From Puccinia triticina (lineage: Eukaryota > Basidiomycota > Pucciniomycetes > Pucciniales > Pucciniaceae): 64,000 nt of DNA. The stretch spans positions 1,674,001-1,738,000 of the forward strand of contig NC_070563.1 of assembly GCF_026914185.1 (NCBI RefSeq). The letters are read 5' to 3'. This document shows, one piece after another, positions 30,475-43,184 of this stretch. The translations under genes were made by a program, and so were the position numbers. The first letter of the stretch is position 1. Every line of letters begins with the position of its first letter. The notes beneath the pieces are model-generated. The model ran no database searches, had not been told where the DNA came from, and saw only the letters and a program-made list of their open reading frames with translations.

Positions 30475-33400
30475 ATGGCTCAAAACGAAGCTTGCAAGCT
30501 TTCATTGGTATCCAAGTCAGTATCAAATCAAACCCCTGCCAGCTGGTCCACGGCTGCTTCGCTGATCTCATGAGAAATTGTTCATTCCCGTTGTTTAGTC
30601 CAATCCGATTGATAAATCAAACCCTGTCGGGCTGCGTTGAAAGGACAGCCTCATCATCCCGATCTCTGCGACAGCTGCTGAAGTTACATGAAGAAAAACT
30701 CAAGAACTGTCATGACCCCTACCCGCGTCAATCGTCCAAGTCGCGTAATACCATCCAAACAGGAAAAGTTACATTGAGCGATGGTGAAATCATCTCGTTA
30801 TCCGATCAAAGGAAAGCGAATGTACTTCGGATCAGCGAGACATTCGATATCGACGAAGTAGATGCACTTATCCTATGGCTCCAATTCCTTCATGCCGAAA
30901 GACACACATCATCTCCGATCAGTGACGCAGACCAATCGAGCCCGAAGAAGGTCACCGATGCCACATTTGAAGAACAGAAATTTGATGAGGAGACAATGGC
31001 CAATTTTTCTTCCTTCTACTTCGAGGAGAGGAGAAGCGCTCTTATAGTTGTTGCTTCAGCGTTGCATATAGGTCAGGATTGTTTTTCCCACATTTCCGCT
31101 TCACTATCTTAGTATATGAAGTCAAAAAGCTCATGTGCCCGTTCTTCATAGCCGAAAACGAGTCCTCTGCAATCAATGATACATGTTCACAGCTTCTGGA
31201 TCTCATCACCTCGATAGAAACACCCTCTCTGATGCTCGAGTCATTCATCAAACGAACCAAGTCGTCCCTCCCCGATAGTGTGCGCGGAACAGCCCGACAG
31301 GCCTTGATTTGGACACAACAGGTTTGCCTAGCCAAAAGCATGTTTGATTGGAAGGAATAGTGGCCTGTACTAACTCACCTTTCCAATCTTTCAGCTCATG
31401 TACGAGCAAAAGTTGATCCTCGAAGTTATCTTTTTGCTGTTCTATGGCCTCATCAAACCAGATGCCGCACATTATGTTTCAGTGTTGAAAGCTTTGCAAG
31501 AGACTTCGTGGGGCAAAACTCAGGCGTGTTTACCTTACTTTGATGAAGAAACCTCGACGATCCACTTGAACGTGTCAAACCTTCTGACGCTAATAGCCTT
31601 GCAAGCCTCTCATACCGAAGACATCTGCTCTCCTGAATTCGCACTCGCATCGGAGCCCACTGAACGCGAATTGACCCACCCCGGGAAGCTCAAAGAAATC
31701 TACGACTTGCAACTCGACTTGCTCCAGCAGCAGCCGCTACAAGCCGCCCCCATTGCGCTCGCTTGGTCGTTTATACTCCATCAGCTGACGAATATCTACC
31801 TGGAGAATGAAATTCCCCAGTCTCATCAAGATTTTGCCGAGCTCATTCTTCCCCAGTCAAACCAGATGAATTCCGATCAGGATGAAGAGGCCACCCCCGA
31901 ACAGCAAGATGAGAGTATGCCATTATATCAGCGCTGGGCTCGACATGTCTTATCCCACCAATGTCAACTCTTCCAGAATTTGAGTCAGCTAGTGTCGTCT
32001 GTGTATTGTGCAAGCTCCCACAATCGCTTTGGTGCGCCCGACAATAATGCTCTTGGCTACCTCGTCACTGTCCGAACGTTCTTATCTGCTGTGCCGATCT
32101 TCTTCCGAATATCCTACCTGGGCAAGCAACAATTCGAGGATGCCATCAACGTATTCGGGTTGCTATTCAGGCTTGATGTGCAGCATGCTATAGCCAGCGA
32201 TCTGTGGCGAGCAGTACTTGGTGAGATGGAGGTCGTTAGCGATGTCGAGCTCCCCCTCGCAACCGGTGAAGCAGAATATCTCTCTTCCGCGCGAGTCAGA
32301 TTCCCCATCAATGTTGGACTATTTACCGGATTATGTCGATCACTCAGTGGCTTCAATGAAACCCCTCAACCTTCAGATCCGAGCTATCAACTTCTCTGCA
32401 CTCGTTCCTTACTGGAATATGCCGATCAGCTACCCACACTCACCGAAGCTATTCCAAGCTCTCAATCTTCGCTCCTACCTCTGTGTTACGAGCCAACCCT
32501 CCCGCCGCAAACCATCGATACGCCAGATGGTAGTCCCCCTGACTCTCAAGGTTGGATCAAAGCAACTCGCCCTATTTGGATCTCACCTGACCTCCAAATT
32601 CCAAAGCACACGATAGGTAAAATCGTCAGCGGTGCCGACCAAAAGTCCGTGGTTGTGTGCTGGCGCTTCACTTGGTCGGCGTGGCGATATTGGGGTCGAC
32701 TCCTACTGCAATATGCAGGATACTCTGGTCAGCAGAGCAATCATGACCATCACCACGATGTCTTTGGATCATCATCAACTTCAAACCCTTCTTGGTATGA
32801 AGATAAGCTGGAAACCGAGAGCATCGTCAATATCTTGAAGATTTTGACCAGTGTTGTTGAGTGCAGCACCGAGCTTGGAGCAGAGCTGATTGGCAAGATG
32901 GTTGGCAATATTTCGCATCAAGGCCTAATCCAAGCCATTTTCAATCTTATCGAAAATCCGATCGACATGTCCACTCACACCATCTCTAGTGAAACTACTG
33001 AAATATCTCTGCGCCTCGTGTCTGCCCTCTCACCGATATTTCCTGGCGCTGTTTGGACTTTGGTTCGAGGCTCGCACCTTCTTTTCCCGGACTCGTCCAA
33101 AACATCTCATTGGAATGCTATCGACACAAGTGGTCCCACGTTGAAGTTTGAGCGGTTGTCTGGTGAATATGGCATCACTCTCGCCATTCTGGATCTAGCT
33201 CAAATGCTTCTGCTGGAGGCTATCTCTTCAGGACTCACAACCAACCCCACCTTTGCTGAAATCAAAGCGGAGGTTCTTGTCAGGGCACTCGGTTGGATTT
33301 GCGAGGAGGTTTGGCCTGGGTTTCAAAATTGGAAATATCGTCGACTGGAAGACAAGTTTCAAATCGCAAGCAAATGTTGTATCATCTTCAACACAATTGC

Positions 33401-36400
33401 TTCTGAGACTCTGAAAACCCAATTGTTTTCGGCCGACATTCAGACAGACTTGGTCGTCGCTCGACTGTCTCAATCGTTTTTCTCCTGGTTCCTCACATCA
33501 GCCACTGCGCTCACTCTAAATCCGCTGATTTCCATCCTCACCACCGACCAGAGCGTCATGGAAACTCTTCGCAAATTTCATCGCAATGTGGAACTTGAGG
33601 CGTTTGCCGAATCACTGTCGGCCTGCGCACGTTTGGCCAGAAACATTCTCGCCCTCAAAATCAATCACATTCCCTCAGGGCAACCTTGCTTGTTGGAGCG
33701 ACTTTTTATGGCTCAGTCAAATCGAAAACCTTCTTCCTTCGCTGGTCTCAAAGATCACTCTCGTCAAAGCGTATTGCCATTCGTCGCCCAATGGTGTCTG
33801 GTTGCTCCGCATGTCGATATTTCTAAGGATGCATGCGATATATTTGCCTTTCTTTGTTTCCTTTCGCAGGATTGGCCTTCCGATTGGCCTTCAATCAGTT
33901 CAGGTTTCGGAGACCCCGACTCGATGAGTCTATTTTTACACGAGCTCGCGTTTCAAGGTTTCCAGATCCGCGATGATGATGGCATCCTCAGATCATCATA
34001 TTGGAATTTGCTGGCAGTGTTACTCGATACCCAGCCGTCTCTCGGAGCTATTATTGTGACTGGGACGGCATCCCTCCCCGGCTCCACAACTGAATCGGTT
34101 CAAAAGTTGCAATCCAAGAGCCCTTTTGAGCTAGGTATTGCGGCATTCGTCAAGTGTTTCGAGAACAACAACAAGCTCGACATCACCGTCGGACTGAGCG
34201 TGTTGTACTTTTTGTACACTGTCTACAGTCAGACGAACGGATTCCTCGCAATCTTGTGTCAAACTCTGGAGAATCAAGAGTTTGTTGATAGGATCGTCGA
34301 CATATCAACCAGTTTGATCAACACTCCCCAATCATTACTCTCCATATCCGAGAGCCGTCTCGCGCCTTTGTCGAGTGATGATGCTGAACGCGACCTCTTC
34401 GGAGAACTGGAAGAGCTCCAGATTAAACATTTTTGCAACGAACTGATGTGTAAGGCTTACGCGACCAGGACCCTAACGGTTCTGCTCCAACTGGAATCGG
34501 ATCAATCGACTATGTTAAAAGGAATGTCGAGCAAGAGTAATATTGGCCTGTCTATCTCAAAAGAACTTCAAAAAACACCGACTCAACTGCGTGAATTGAT
34601 CTGCTCCGCGATTGAAAGCTTGGCCAATCCGGAACTTCAGTCTGAAGCCCTTCGAGAAATCAATAACCGATACCCCAATCTCGACCTCGATACCTACCGA
34701 AGAGTTGACCCTGCTTTGCCCTATGAGAAGCTCCAGCTGTACGGCAACGGTTTTGTTTACGACTACGAATTGGTAATAGGTAGAATTAGAGGTAGTGATG
34801 TATCGGCTTCAGTCGCCGATGAAGTGATGAAGAATTTGATTGCTATCAACTGGAATCTGTCAGCCGTTGATGCCCAGCTTGAAGTCACTCAGTCATGGGA
34901 ATCCCTTCTGGAAGTAGTCTTTCAGCAAAAATCTATCACTCTCCAGTTAGGACCGCAACTCTCTCAATCAGTACTGGAATCGGCCAATGTGATCGCGAAA
35001 GAAATCAGAGGCGGTGACTTTATGCTCAACATCCATTCAGTTAGAATCTCAATTCTTTTGACACTAGTTCAAGCACTCCCCGTGAATGAAGAAACATCCA
35101 GAACGACCATCAAACTATTGGAAAGTGTCAAGAGCCTAATCTCCTCCGAGCGTTTCCCAATCCTCGATTCTATCAAGCGAAGACTGAAAATCAATTGGCA
35201 CACGAACTTTCTCAAGTTGCTTTACCTAATCTTCAGGCGGTGTGCGCCAATCAAGATACCCAGTCTGAATGATGAACAAAGGCACTTGATGGTCAACCTG
35301 GTGGAGACGTTTTTGAGGTCTAGCATCTCGATCTTGGAGACCGTCTTGACTTTAGCCCAGATCTCATCTGATGCCAACTATGAGCAAGATTTGAAACTCA
35401 GCGTTTCTATTTTTACCGAGCTCATGAACTCCCCCGTCCGACCTCCGATAATGAACTGGGCACATCGCATTCATGATCTTTGCCAACCCGCCTTCAATCT
35501 CCTCACCCAAGAGCCTCTTCTTGATGACCAAGAGCCGATGTTTGCAGAACATGTGATTCGTCTCTTCATGAGTTTAGCGCTTGATGATCGTCTGGCAGAG
35601 TACATGGCCTCCGAGGGACTGATACCCGTTCTCCTCAACATATCGCTCACTCCGAGGGCGTCTGAAGGACTGATCGAACCTGTCGCATCCAATCGACCCT
35701 TCGAGAGAAGTCCAACTCATCGCCTGTGGTGTTCCATCCTTGCTCTCGTTACCTCCCTTGCCAACACACTTTGCTACAGCGAAACCTTTGTGCTGGACGA
35801 AATCAGTTCTTTTGCCCGACTCTATTCCCCTCAATTACTCAAAGCCATCAGTGTCATCTCGCCACCGGATCACACTTTGCGCGGATCGTCCGAGATGAAC
35901 CTGACTCTTGCCGGTCTAGAAGAGGCAGAGCTTGTGACAAACCTCCTGGTCGTTGTCTCTTCAAAACCCGTCGGCCGCTCCTTACTCAGCTTGCCTGAAA
36001 ACTATCGCCAAGCCATGCTGACTGCACTTCAAACTTTAGCTCATTGTCTCAACCATCCCAATTCCACCTCGAAATGGCTAGAGAATGATGTGACCTGGAA
36101 GAGTAGTAGCAGGCTAATGAGTCAGACGTTGGGCAAGACCGGTCAAGTCGTCGTTGATAACGGCCAACCCTTGCCTACTCATGTCCAAGAAGCTTTGTTG
36201 CACATGTTACAAGTTTCTCGGAATATTCTTCACACCCTGGTTTCTCACACTCGAGCTCTCAGTGTTCTTACGCGAGACGTTGCAGAATGGGCAGTCGAAT
36301 ATGCAATGATTAATCCTGTAAGCACTAATCTCCCTCTCCCGTAATATTTTCCAACTTCTCGAGAAATCTCGCTAAGGCTAATATCACCTACTTTCTTTGA

Positions 36401-37071
36401 CATCCTTCCATCGTGTCTTATAGACTAGAAGTATTGTCGTTGGCGATACAGCTACCATCGGAACGCTGTTTGAACTTGCTGAAACAAGTCTTGACATCTA
36501 CCGATTGGCTTCTACTCGGAATTCCGCCCCCCCTACCACATCCTCCGACCTTTCAGACTCGGTCAATGTATCTGATGCTTCAGCAGTCGTGCTGGAGTTA
36601 TCATTACTATTGGCATCGACACAACTGGCTCTATGGCTCTATTCCACCGCCAACCCCGAGAGTAGTGTAGTCGGCAGTCTTACATATCCCAGTTCCCACG
36701 CCATCCATAAAGACAGTGAAATGAGCGCTCAAGCTCCAACATCGCCTCGGCTCAGAAGAGAAATTTTGAGTGATCTGGCACCTGATTTGATGAGCTCGAT
36801 CGATAAAGGATTGAGTGTAATCAAACTCGTCAATTCTCGAACAACTTACCAACCCAGATACGCCGTCAACCCCTTAAATAGGTCGACCATCAAGAAAAAA
36901 ACAATCAAAAAACCGTTTCAATTGAGCTATTCAAGCACTCAATCAAGTCCTCCCAGCCCTTCACTCGAAAATCAGTCCGCTCTTATAGTCAATACCCCCG
37001 ACAATCATCAGCAAACTGAAGATCTCTTGTCCGCCTTAAAACGTTTCGCCGAACGGTATTTTTCTGAATGA
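30475..37071 (+). CDS. NUP192: Scaffold nucleoporin Nup192/Nup205
   Basis: Five exons: 30475-30515, 30599-31071, 31113-31321, 31395-36317, 36424-37071; 6294 nt, 2097 aa. The protein is a large alpha-solenoid of the nuclear pore inner ring, binding Nic96/Nup93 and Nup53. It has no catalytic motifs; the call rests on the full-length pattern: the N-terminal GKVTLSDGEIISLSDQRKAN and FDIDEVDALILWLQFLHAER region, WTQQLMYEQKLILEVIFLLF, the very long helical body, and a size typical for the family. The start ATG at 30475 (context AAGATGG) needs a first intron with donor GTCAGT and acceptor TTTAG. Reading without that intron hits a stop, and the open frame around it lacks an ATG. Introns 2-4 use GTCAGG, GTTTGC and GTAAGC. 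No lesion seen in the 4.9-kb exon. Confidence 0.92.
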
Positions 37072-37703
37072 ATTTATTGTTTCAGTTCTTTTACTTTCTT
37101 GGTGCTATTTCTTATTTCTTCTGTTCATTTTTGTCTACTCTTCTTCCCCCTGTTTTGATTTTGATCTTCTCCTGCTCTCATTCTTTTTTGCCACTATTTT
37201 TGTTTGCTTCTTTTTCTTGTTTCATCTTTCATCGTGTCACCATCCATATTTATTTTTGTTTTTTCGCGTTTTTTATGTACATCATCATTCTTGGTTTTAT
37301 TCGTTCCAATTTACTTTGTCCGAAAAACATAATATTATCCAAGATGCTAGTTTGGTTTGAGCTGGAAGGATCAATTTAGATGCCAAGCCAACAACCCACG
37401 GTTTTTGAATCCCCTTCCACAAGCAGGGACTTGATCAAACTTAACCAAGTCCCTCCCGAAACGCGCCTCCACCCTCGGACTTAGCTAAGTTTGGGACTTG
37501 ATGAGGTTGTACATAAGATTAGGACTTCCCCATCCAGAAAACTGTCAGAAACATGAACTTCTGCTAAGTTTGTCGCGCCTCGACTTGGTTAAGTTTGGCC
37601 TCCGTCTCCCCGGGGTGTACCCTCCCCGCTTCATGTTTCCGGTGGTAAGCAATATCAGGACGGTAAAGTTCCACAAGAATCAAAATACGACAAGACTGAA
37701 GAC
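37072..37703. other. Intergenic, Nup192 to VanZ-like gene
   Basis: T-rich 3' flank, then 37,380-37,640 with repeated forms of GACTTGRTTAAGTTTG and its complement (ACTTGATCAAACTTAACC, ACTTAGCTAAGTTTGGGACTTG), which could form hairpins or be a local repeat. The VanZ-like promoter should lie just upstream of 37704. Confidence 0.45.
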
Positions 37704-39018
37704 ATGCCGATCTCACAGAACAAGCTCATGCCATACTCAGACAACCCGTCGATCACTGAGGAAAACAACACGGAGCAAAGGAGTGCGCGAACACCAACGC
37801 GGAAAAAACGGGGTTCATCGCGATTCAAACCGGGACAGTTCTTCCAGAGATGGTTCATGTCTTCTCGGCAATTGAGATTTCCAGGCCAACAATCCGTGAC
37901 TCATATCAATCTCAACCGTTCAATCAACGACAGTTTAAGATCTCCCATCAGGATCAGACCAGTCAGTCAGTCACATAAACTCAATCAATGTCCCCCGTCT
38001 CTCACCCTGAATGAAAACATATGATCGATAGATAATTGATATGTTCCTCTCACTTATTCTCATAGGCCTTCTGTATAATAAGCTTGATCAACATAATATT
38101 CTTGGCGATCATTGGGTTCAGCCGAACGGGCCATTCAGTTATCGCTATCCCCAAAAAAGTATGGATATTTACACCTAAATCATCCTGTGATAATCTTACT
38201 TCATCGCGGCCCGAGGGAAAAATAGGAATGCTTATTCACTTCGTTTAACTGGCGTTTTCTTTCTGGGAGAGTTAGCTTTTTCATTTTTTTGGATGTGAGC
38301 CATTTCATCCTTACTCAATTCTCCGAGCTCACGGGTAGCATAAATTATGAATCCAATCACGAACTGATATACCGACGGTTCATCTTCTGATTTAAATTAA
38401 TCCAACCCAAAATAAAATGTAATAAAAAATATAGTCGCGTTGATTACAGGCCTATTTTATTCAATACCAGACATAGATGATTCCTCAAGAGTGATCTGGT
38501 ACTGGAATTATTTTAATGAAATCCTGACGGGTGCCGTTTGCTTTTTTCTGGGTGGATTTGGAAGTGAATTCATTCAATTATTCTTGCCGTGGAAAGTGTT
38601 TTCAGTGAGTGGATTTTAGTCTTTGCTTTCAACTTGAAATTCTGGTTGCGCAATTGTTTCACGTTATGCAAAATGGAATCAAGGCTTAGACTTATACGCG
38701 TGAAACCAGTGGGGTGATCTACTGGCCAATGAATTAGGATGTTTAGCCGGGTACCAACTCTCCCGATCATTGCATCGTCGCTATCGGAATAAACTAGAAT
38801 TATCAAGCCTATATGAGCCGCTAGGAGCAGGCGGATCTTCCTCAAGGGACCTGGATTCTTCTTTCGAGCAAGATGAAGACGAAGAAAACTCAAATGATAG
38901 GCAACAAGCATCTTCAAATCCTATCTTTGGTGCGAATAATCCTGAACTTTCTAACGTATGGTCGGATAGACTCGAGGAAGGTCAAGAATACTTTAGGTTC
39001 GAAGAAGATGAAGAATAA
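37704..39018 (+). CDS. VanZ-like domain membrane protein
   Basis: Five exons: 37704-37961, 38066-38242, 38276-38294 (19 nt), 38450-38604, 38710-39018; 918 nt, 305 aa, all phases agree. Exon 1 is basic and disordered (RTPTRKKRGSSRFKPG). Exon 2 begins a membrane segment, FCIISLINIIFLAIIGFS. The VanZ-family core then reads GKIGMLIHFLFHFFGCLFYS (the DKxxHFxxFxxL-type motif), ILTGAVCFFLGGFGSEFIQ, and LPWKVFSWGDLLANELG, matching the family's E-x-Q...LP...F...D...N..G pattern. The C-terminal 70 residues are acidic and disordered. The biochemical role of VanZ-like proteins is poorly known; some bacterial members contribute to glycopeptide resistance. The 33-bp intron before the 19-nt exon is unusually short, so that junction is the least certain part. 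Confidence 0.78.
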
Positions 39019-39875
39019 GACCAGTTTCCATTTTTGCTCTATCCTTCTAGAAACATTTCTTGGTAAGCTATCTCACGTTTTTTCTTCCTTTGCAGTTTCC
39101 AGCGAGTCGTGAGCTAACACTCGTGTCACAATACATTAGCTTTCACTGGTCTCTCCAGTCATAACCAATCAAGAAAGTTATACTTTCTTAAATTTTCATT
39201 ATTCATTTGCTTGACAGACTCGCAGCTTGGCGTCAGTCTTTATCATTTTGAGGTGTAAATAATTTCAAACAAAGGTACACGTGACCCAAGTAGAGTTTGT
39301 GATGTTTGCGTCAAGCACTCTAGTGCTTCGTGTTTGTGTTGCCTTTTCTCGTGTAATTGCATATATATTATCTCACAAATGTCCCTGTCTGAATATAACT
39401 ATGCTCACTTGGCATTAGTATGGCACATTTCCATGCGGCAAGGCTGGCACATTTTTGCTTTGAGCTTTCCCGCCATCCTTAAATATTCTACATTGTGCAT
39501 GGGGACTGTTGGCCTAAAATGTTTAAACAACAAGAGATGTAGGAGCACCTTGATGAAAGAATTGGGCATGAAAAGCACTTACATCAGTTATTCTATTATA
39601 CAATTGTACTCAACATATCCCTGGCTTGTCTGTTAGCCTCATAAGATGGGTGGCCCGGGCAGGGGCAGATTGTTGTGATCAATATCTCGAGCTTAACTAA
39701 GCCACTCGTGGTGAGCGGGTCTGGGCGGCAGCCCAATCTCACCAGAGAGGCTTATGCACTAAAACACAAAGCTCGCCTGAGCCGGATGTGATATACACGC
39801 CATTACTTCTCTCCTGGTTTCTATTCCACTCATCATAATTTTTTTCTTTTTTGGTTTTTCTGACAGGTTACCATC
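39019..39875. other. Intergenic, no gene supported
   Basis: 3' flank of the VanZ-like gene followed by unremarkable sequence. A 100-codon open frame at 39334-39636 has no recognisable domain and is probably chance. Confidence 0.45.
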
Positions 39876-40095
39876 CACTGCAAAAAAAACTTTGTCAACT
39901 GTGAGCAGTTGACATGCGGTAACTCTGAGGAAGCTTGTGGTGTTACACCAGCCTTACTCAAGGTTTGACTCAACCCAAGCTTCAATGCACAGTCACTGTG
40001 CACCTTGCACAATAACTGTGCCAACAAAGGCACTTCAATCAGGTGGGTATCCTGCATGTCAACTGCAAGCAGTTGAGTAAGTTTTTTTTGCAGTG
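39876..40095 (+). mobile_element. 220-bp MITE with CACTG-type TIRs and ATC target duplication
   Basis: TIRs begin CACTGCAAAAAAAACTT at both ends and stay similar for about 38 bp (with TCAACTG and GCAGTTGAC inside). A 3-bp duplication ATC flanks it (39873-39875, 40096-40098). CAC termini with a 3-bp duplication suggest a CACTA-like non-autonomous element; class is inference. Confidence 0.75.
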
Positions 40096-41063
40096 ATCTG
40101 TTTGATTTTTCAGTATTTTATTTATTGTTGTGCTCTCCTCGCTTCATATTTCAAACTCGACAACAAGAAGTGGTATGACTGCGCACGGTCCTTGCCCTAT
40201 GGGGCGCAAGTCAAATCAAAGTTCAAAATCTTGCACTTGACAAAAAAATTTCACTGGATACAATCAACATTTTGTAATAAAACATATGGAAAAATCAAGA
40301 ACATGTAGAATTATGATGTATCAAAACTAGAAACATTATGTTGAGTTGAGAGTGAGGTGATGCAAACAAGGCTGCTCCCAATCAAACCTTGGAATCAGCT
40401 CACGCAAGAAAAGTGTTTTAGTGTGCAAGTCCCTCCCTCCGGTCGGGTCGCTTCGCGACCGGCCAAATGCGGCACGCCCGCACGGAGGCTGGGACTAGTG
40501 TTAAGGTCGTCAATATGTTGTGCTGATGACTTGGATATCCAGTAATTCAATCAGCCACAACTTAAAAATTGCCAATTGTTTTTTCAGTCGTCCAAACTCA
40601 ATTTGCTTGAGACTCATCTTCTCCTTGCGTAACACCCACTGGACACGTATGTGTGCCAGCTGGGCTATCAGGTGAAATAATCTTCCTGAAGAGCCCTGGG
40701 GTCGGGCTCTAGGATGCGGCAAGTGTGGCTCATTAGATCTGGTTGTGTGGATTAGGCTCAATTAATGGCTAGGATTGTGGCACAATAGCACGGCGAACGA
40801 GGCGGGTTCAAATCTTAGTGGTTTCTCCAATTAGTGATGACTCAGATCAGAATCTCGTCAACGTACTGCTGTCATAGGCAACATTGGGGTGTGCGGCATC
40901 CTCACGGGGATCAGTAGATTGGCAATGAGTGGCCTGATGATTGCGCGCGGCGATTCAGTGATTTGGATTGCAAGTGAAGAGGGTAACGAATGGTGTGTGT
41001 CATGTAAGAGGCTAGTAGAATACACGTATGAGGTTGGTTGTGGGAGATGGGGGCATGTCTGTA
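40096..41063. other. Intergenic, no gene supported
   Basis: Contains a hairpin-forming GGTCGGGTCGCTTCGCGACC at about 40441-40460. A B-box-like GCGGGTTCAAATC at about 40803 is noted but is not backed by an A box. No gene supported. Confidence 0.45.
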
Positions 41064-41828
41064 TTAAATGCCGACACCAGCTGAGGCGTCAACACCAGTA
41101 CCAACACCAAGGGGACCGCCAACACCCACTCCGACGCCCACATTCGCACCAGCTCCCACACCGACACCTCCCAGACCGGCTCCTACGCCTACGTCGGCAC
41201 CTACGTTGGCGCCGAGTCCACCAAATCCACCGAGTCCGCCACCAAGTCCAGCGTTGACCCCTACGTTGGCTCCGAAACCAGTTCCTAGGTTAGCACCAAA
41301 ACCGGCGTTAACCCCAAAGCCGGGGATCATGCCGAAGAGACCGCCAAAGCCGCCGAAACCGCCAAAGCCGGGCATCATGCCGAAGCCGTTACCCATAACG
41401 CCAAAGCCGGGGAACATGCCACCAATGCCTATGCAGGCAGTCAAGTCTGGTCAGGAACTGGGTGTCATGTCTTGACAGCAGCTGCTAGTGATTACTAACC
41501 GGATCCTTGGCCGGGACGACCACGGGACGGGATGCTGGGAGATGGGTGATAAGGAGCTGGGTGGTAAGGTTGAGATGGCTTGCCACCGTAGGAAGGGTGT
41601 TGGGCTGGGGGAGAGTAAGATTCTGGTGGGGCATAGGAGTCAGAGTCGTAGTCTGAGGCAGCGTAATCGCTGGGTTGGTGTTGTCCGGCTGGCAAGGCGA
41701 AGACCGCTGGGTGCGCAAAGGTTTTGATGATGTTCAGCTGTGGGTTCATGTAGGGGACTGCTCCATAGAGGAACCATGATCTTACCGCTAGTAGCAACGA
41801 GAAGGGTGATGAGTAAGCTGGACTGCAT
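41064..41828 (-). CDS. Secreted glycine-rich repeat protein, unknown function
   Basis: Three exons on the minus strand: 41828-41786, 41706-41500, 41446-41064; 633 nt, 210 aa. Introns of 79 bp (GTAAGA...CCCAG) and 53 bp (GTTAGT...ACCAG). The N-terminus, MQSSLLITLLVATSAVFALP, is a classical signal peptide formed only after splicing. A Pro/Tyr/Ser-rich segment (SPPAQHPSYGGKPSQPYHP) follows, then about 120 residues of Gly-rich repeats: GFGGFGGFGG, GFGANLGTGFGANVGVNAGL, and GVGVGVGG towards the end. A single Cys lies at the junction. It could be a cell-wall or matrix structural protein or a secreted effector; there is no family match I can name. Repeats of GGN/GTN codons suggest length polymorphism between strains. 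Confidence 0.8.
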
Positions 41829-43184
41829 GTTGGTTGGTGTAAGTTTGAAAGGATCGAAGATGATTGATTATTATTATTGGCTGAATTGATAAATTAGGTG
41901 AAGCGAGCGGGCTTGGTTGGATATTGGGTAGACGTAGGTAGTGGAATGAGGTTCGAAGTGACTATTCCTGGCGTCTTAAATATGTGTGATCTCCAAAACA
42001 TAGGACCTTGAATCCCAGTCGGAGACAAATTTGATTAGCCAATATCCTCAATGTCTGGCTCATTTAGGGAACACGAGTATCTCCTGCTGGATGCCAAGTG
42101 CCAGGAGGGTTGATGCCCGAGGTAATGAGAGAGATAGCTGCCCTGTGGACATCATCTCACGGATATGTGCCATTCCCCGGTTGAGCTCAGCATTTCCTTC
42201 CCCATTTGAAAGTTCCAGGGTGAAAGGACAGATGTTTCCGGCTAGCTGAACACACTTTCATCACCAGCTAGTCTTATCGCCGCGCTAGTTTGACCGAAGT
42301 TGCAGTCATTCGCTCTTCCGTCGGCCTCTTTCTTGATGCCATGAATCCTCTCGCAAGGTCTTGGAAATAAGTACGGCTAAGGGTTTGCGGCTATACTACA
42401 TAATTGTCAAGGTCTAATTTATAAGCTTGCTGATGTGTCGCCTGCCTGCAGCCTATGAAATCAGCTGAGCTGCAGGACCTGGGCGAAGTTTCTGGAGGAA
42501 AAGTGCTGAAAAGGGCAATTAAAATATGATAAATGTATAATTCACCTTCGTAACATGCAGCGCAATCTGCCGAGTGCCGAATAGTTTAGTACACTTGACT
42601 TGGCCCATTTCATGAACACAACCAGAAAAATTATCGCGCACATGACGGGTGCACAGTGTGCACGAGCCAATGATCACGGGCGCCCTTTCAGGATTGCCAG
42701 ATTGGGTATGTATGTTACAAGTACAGGGGCTCTCTCCGTCCGTCAGATTGTAGTCACGTCGCCGCGATCATGCCATGAGACCGGGTAGTCCAGTGGCAGA
42801 ACTGTCCAGAAGCCTGGAGGTCAAAGAGACCCGGAAGACCTGGTCCCGTTGTGGCTTGGTCAGACACGGGTGTTAGACCTGGCAAGTCGGCCCTTATAAT
42901 TTTAGGGGGTTGAGAATTTGACTCCCATAAATTAACGGACTTACTTCACGCACTGCAAAAAACTCTTCGCGCACTGCACAGTGCGCGCAGTCCCAAACAC
43001 TTCGCGCACTGCGGGTGAAATACACAACTTTTTCAAGATTTTTTTTGACAATGCGCGTATCTGCGCTAAATTGCTTTAGTGCAGATGCGCGTGATTGCAC
43101 TAACGCTACGCTAAAAAATAGTGCGTTTGCGCTGCACTACGCTACACCACGGTTGATAGAAGGTGTGCCTGATGTGTAATACCT
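41829..43184. other. Intergenic, no gene supported
   Basis: Promoter side of the Gly-rich gene, then repeat-like sequence. Around 42,945-43,145 are several GCGCACTGC words and a TAGCG/CTACGCTA-rich tail resembling the ends of the hAT-like elements at 48.4 and 60.7 kb, so an old decayed copy is likely. Confidence 0.4.

Noticed and set aside
30429..30598. Nup192 start at a GTG at 30429 without first intron
   Set aside because: The upstream stretch does not resemble the family and needs a non-ATG start. ATG at 30475 with a short first intron keeps phase.
41068..41475. Proline/Thr-rich plus-strand frame opposite the Gly-rich gene
   Set aside because: It is the complement of the Gly-rich repeats. 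The minus strand gives a signal peptide, two good introns and a clean stop.
42776..42850. A-box-like TAGTCCAGTGGCAGAAC
   Set aside because: No convincing B box or cloverleaf follows.
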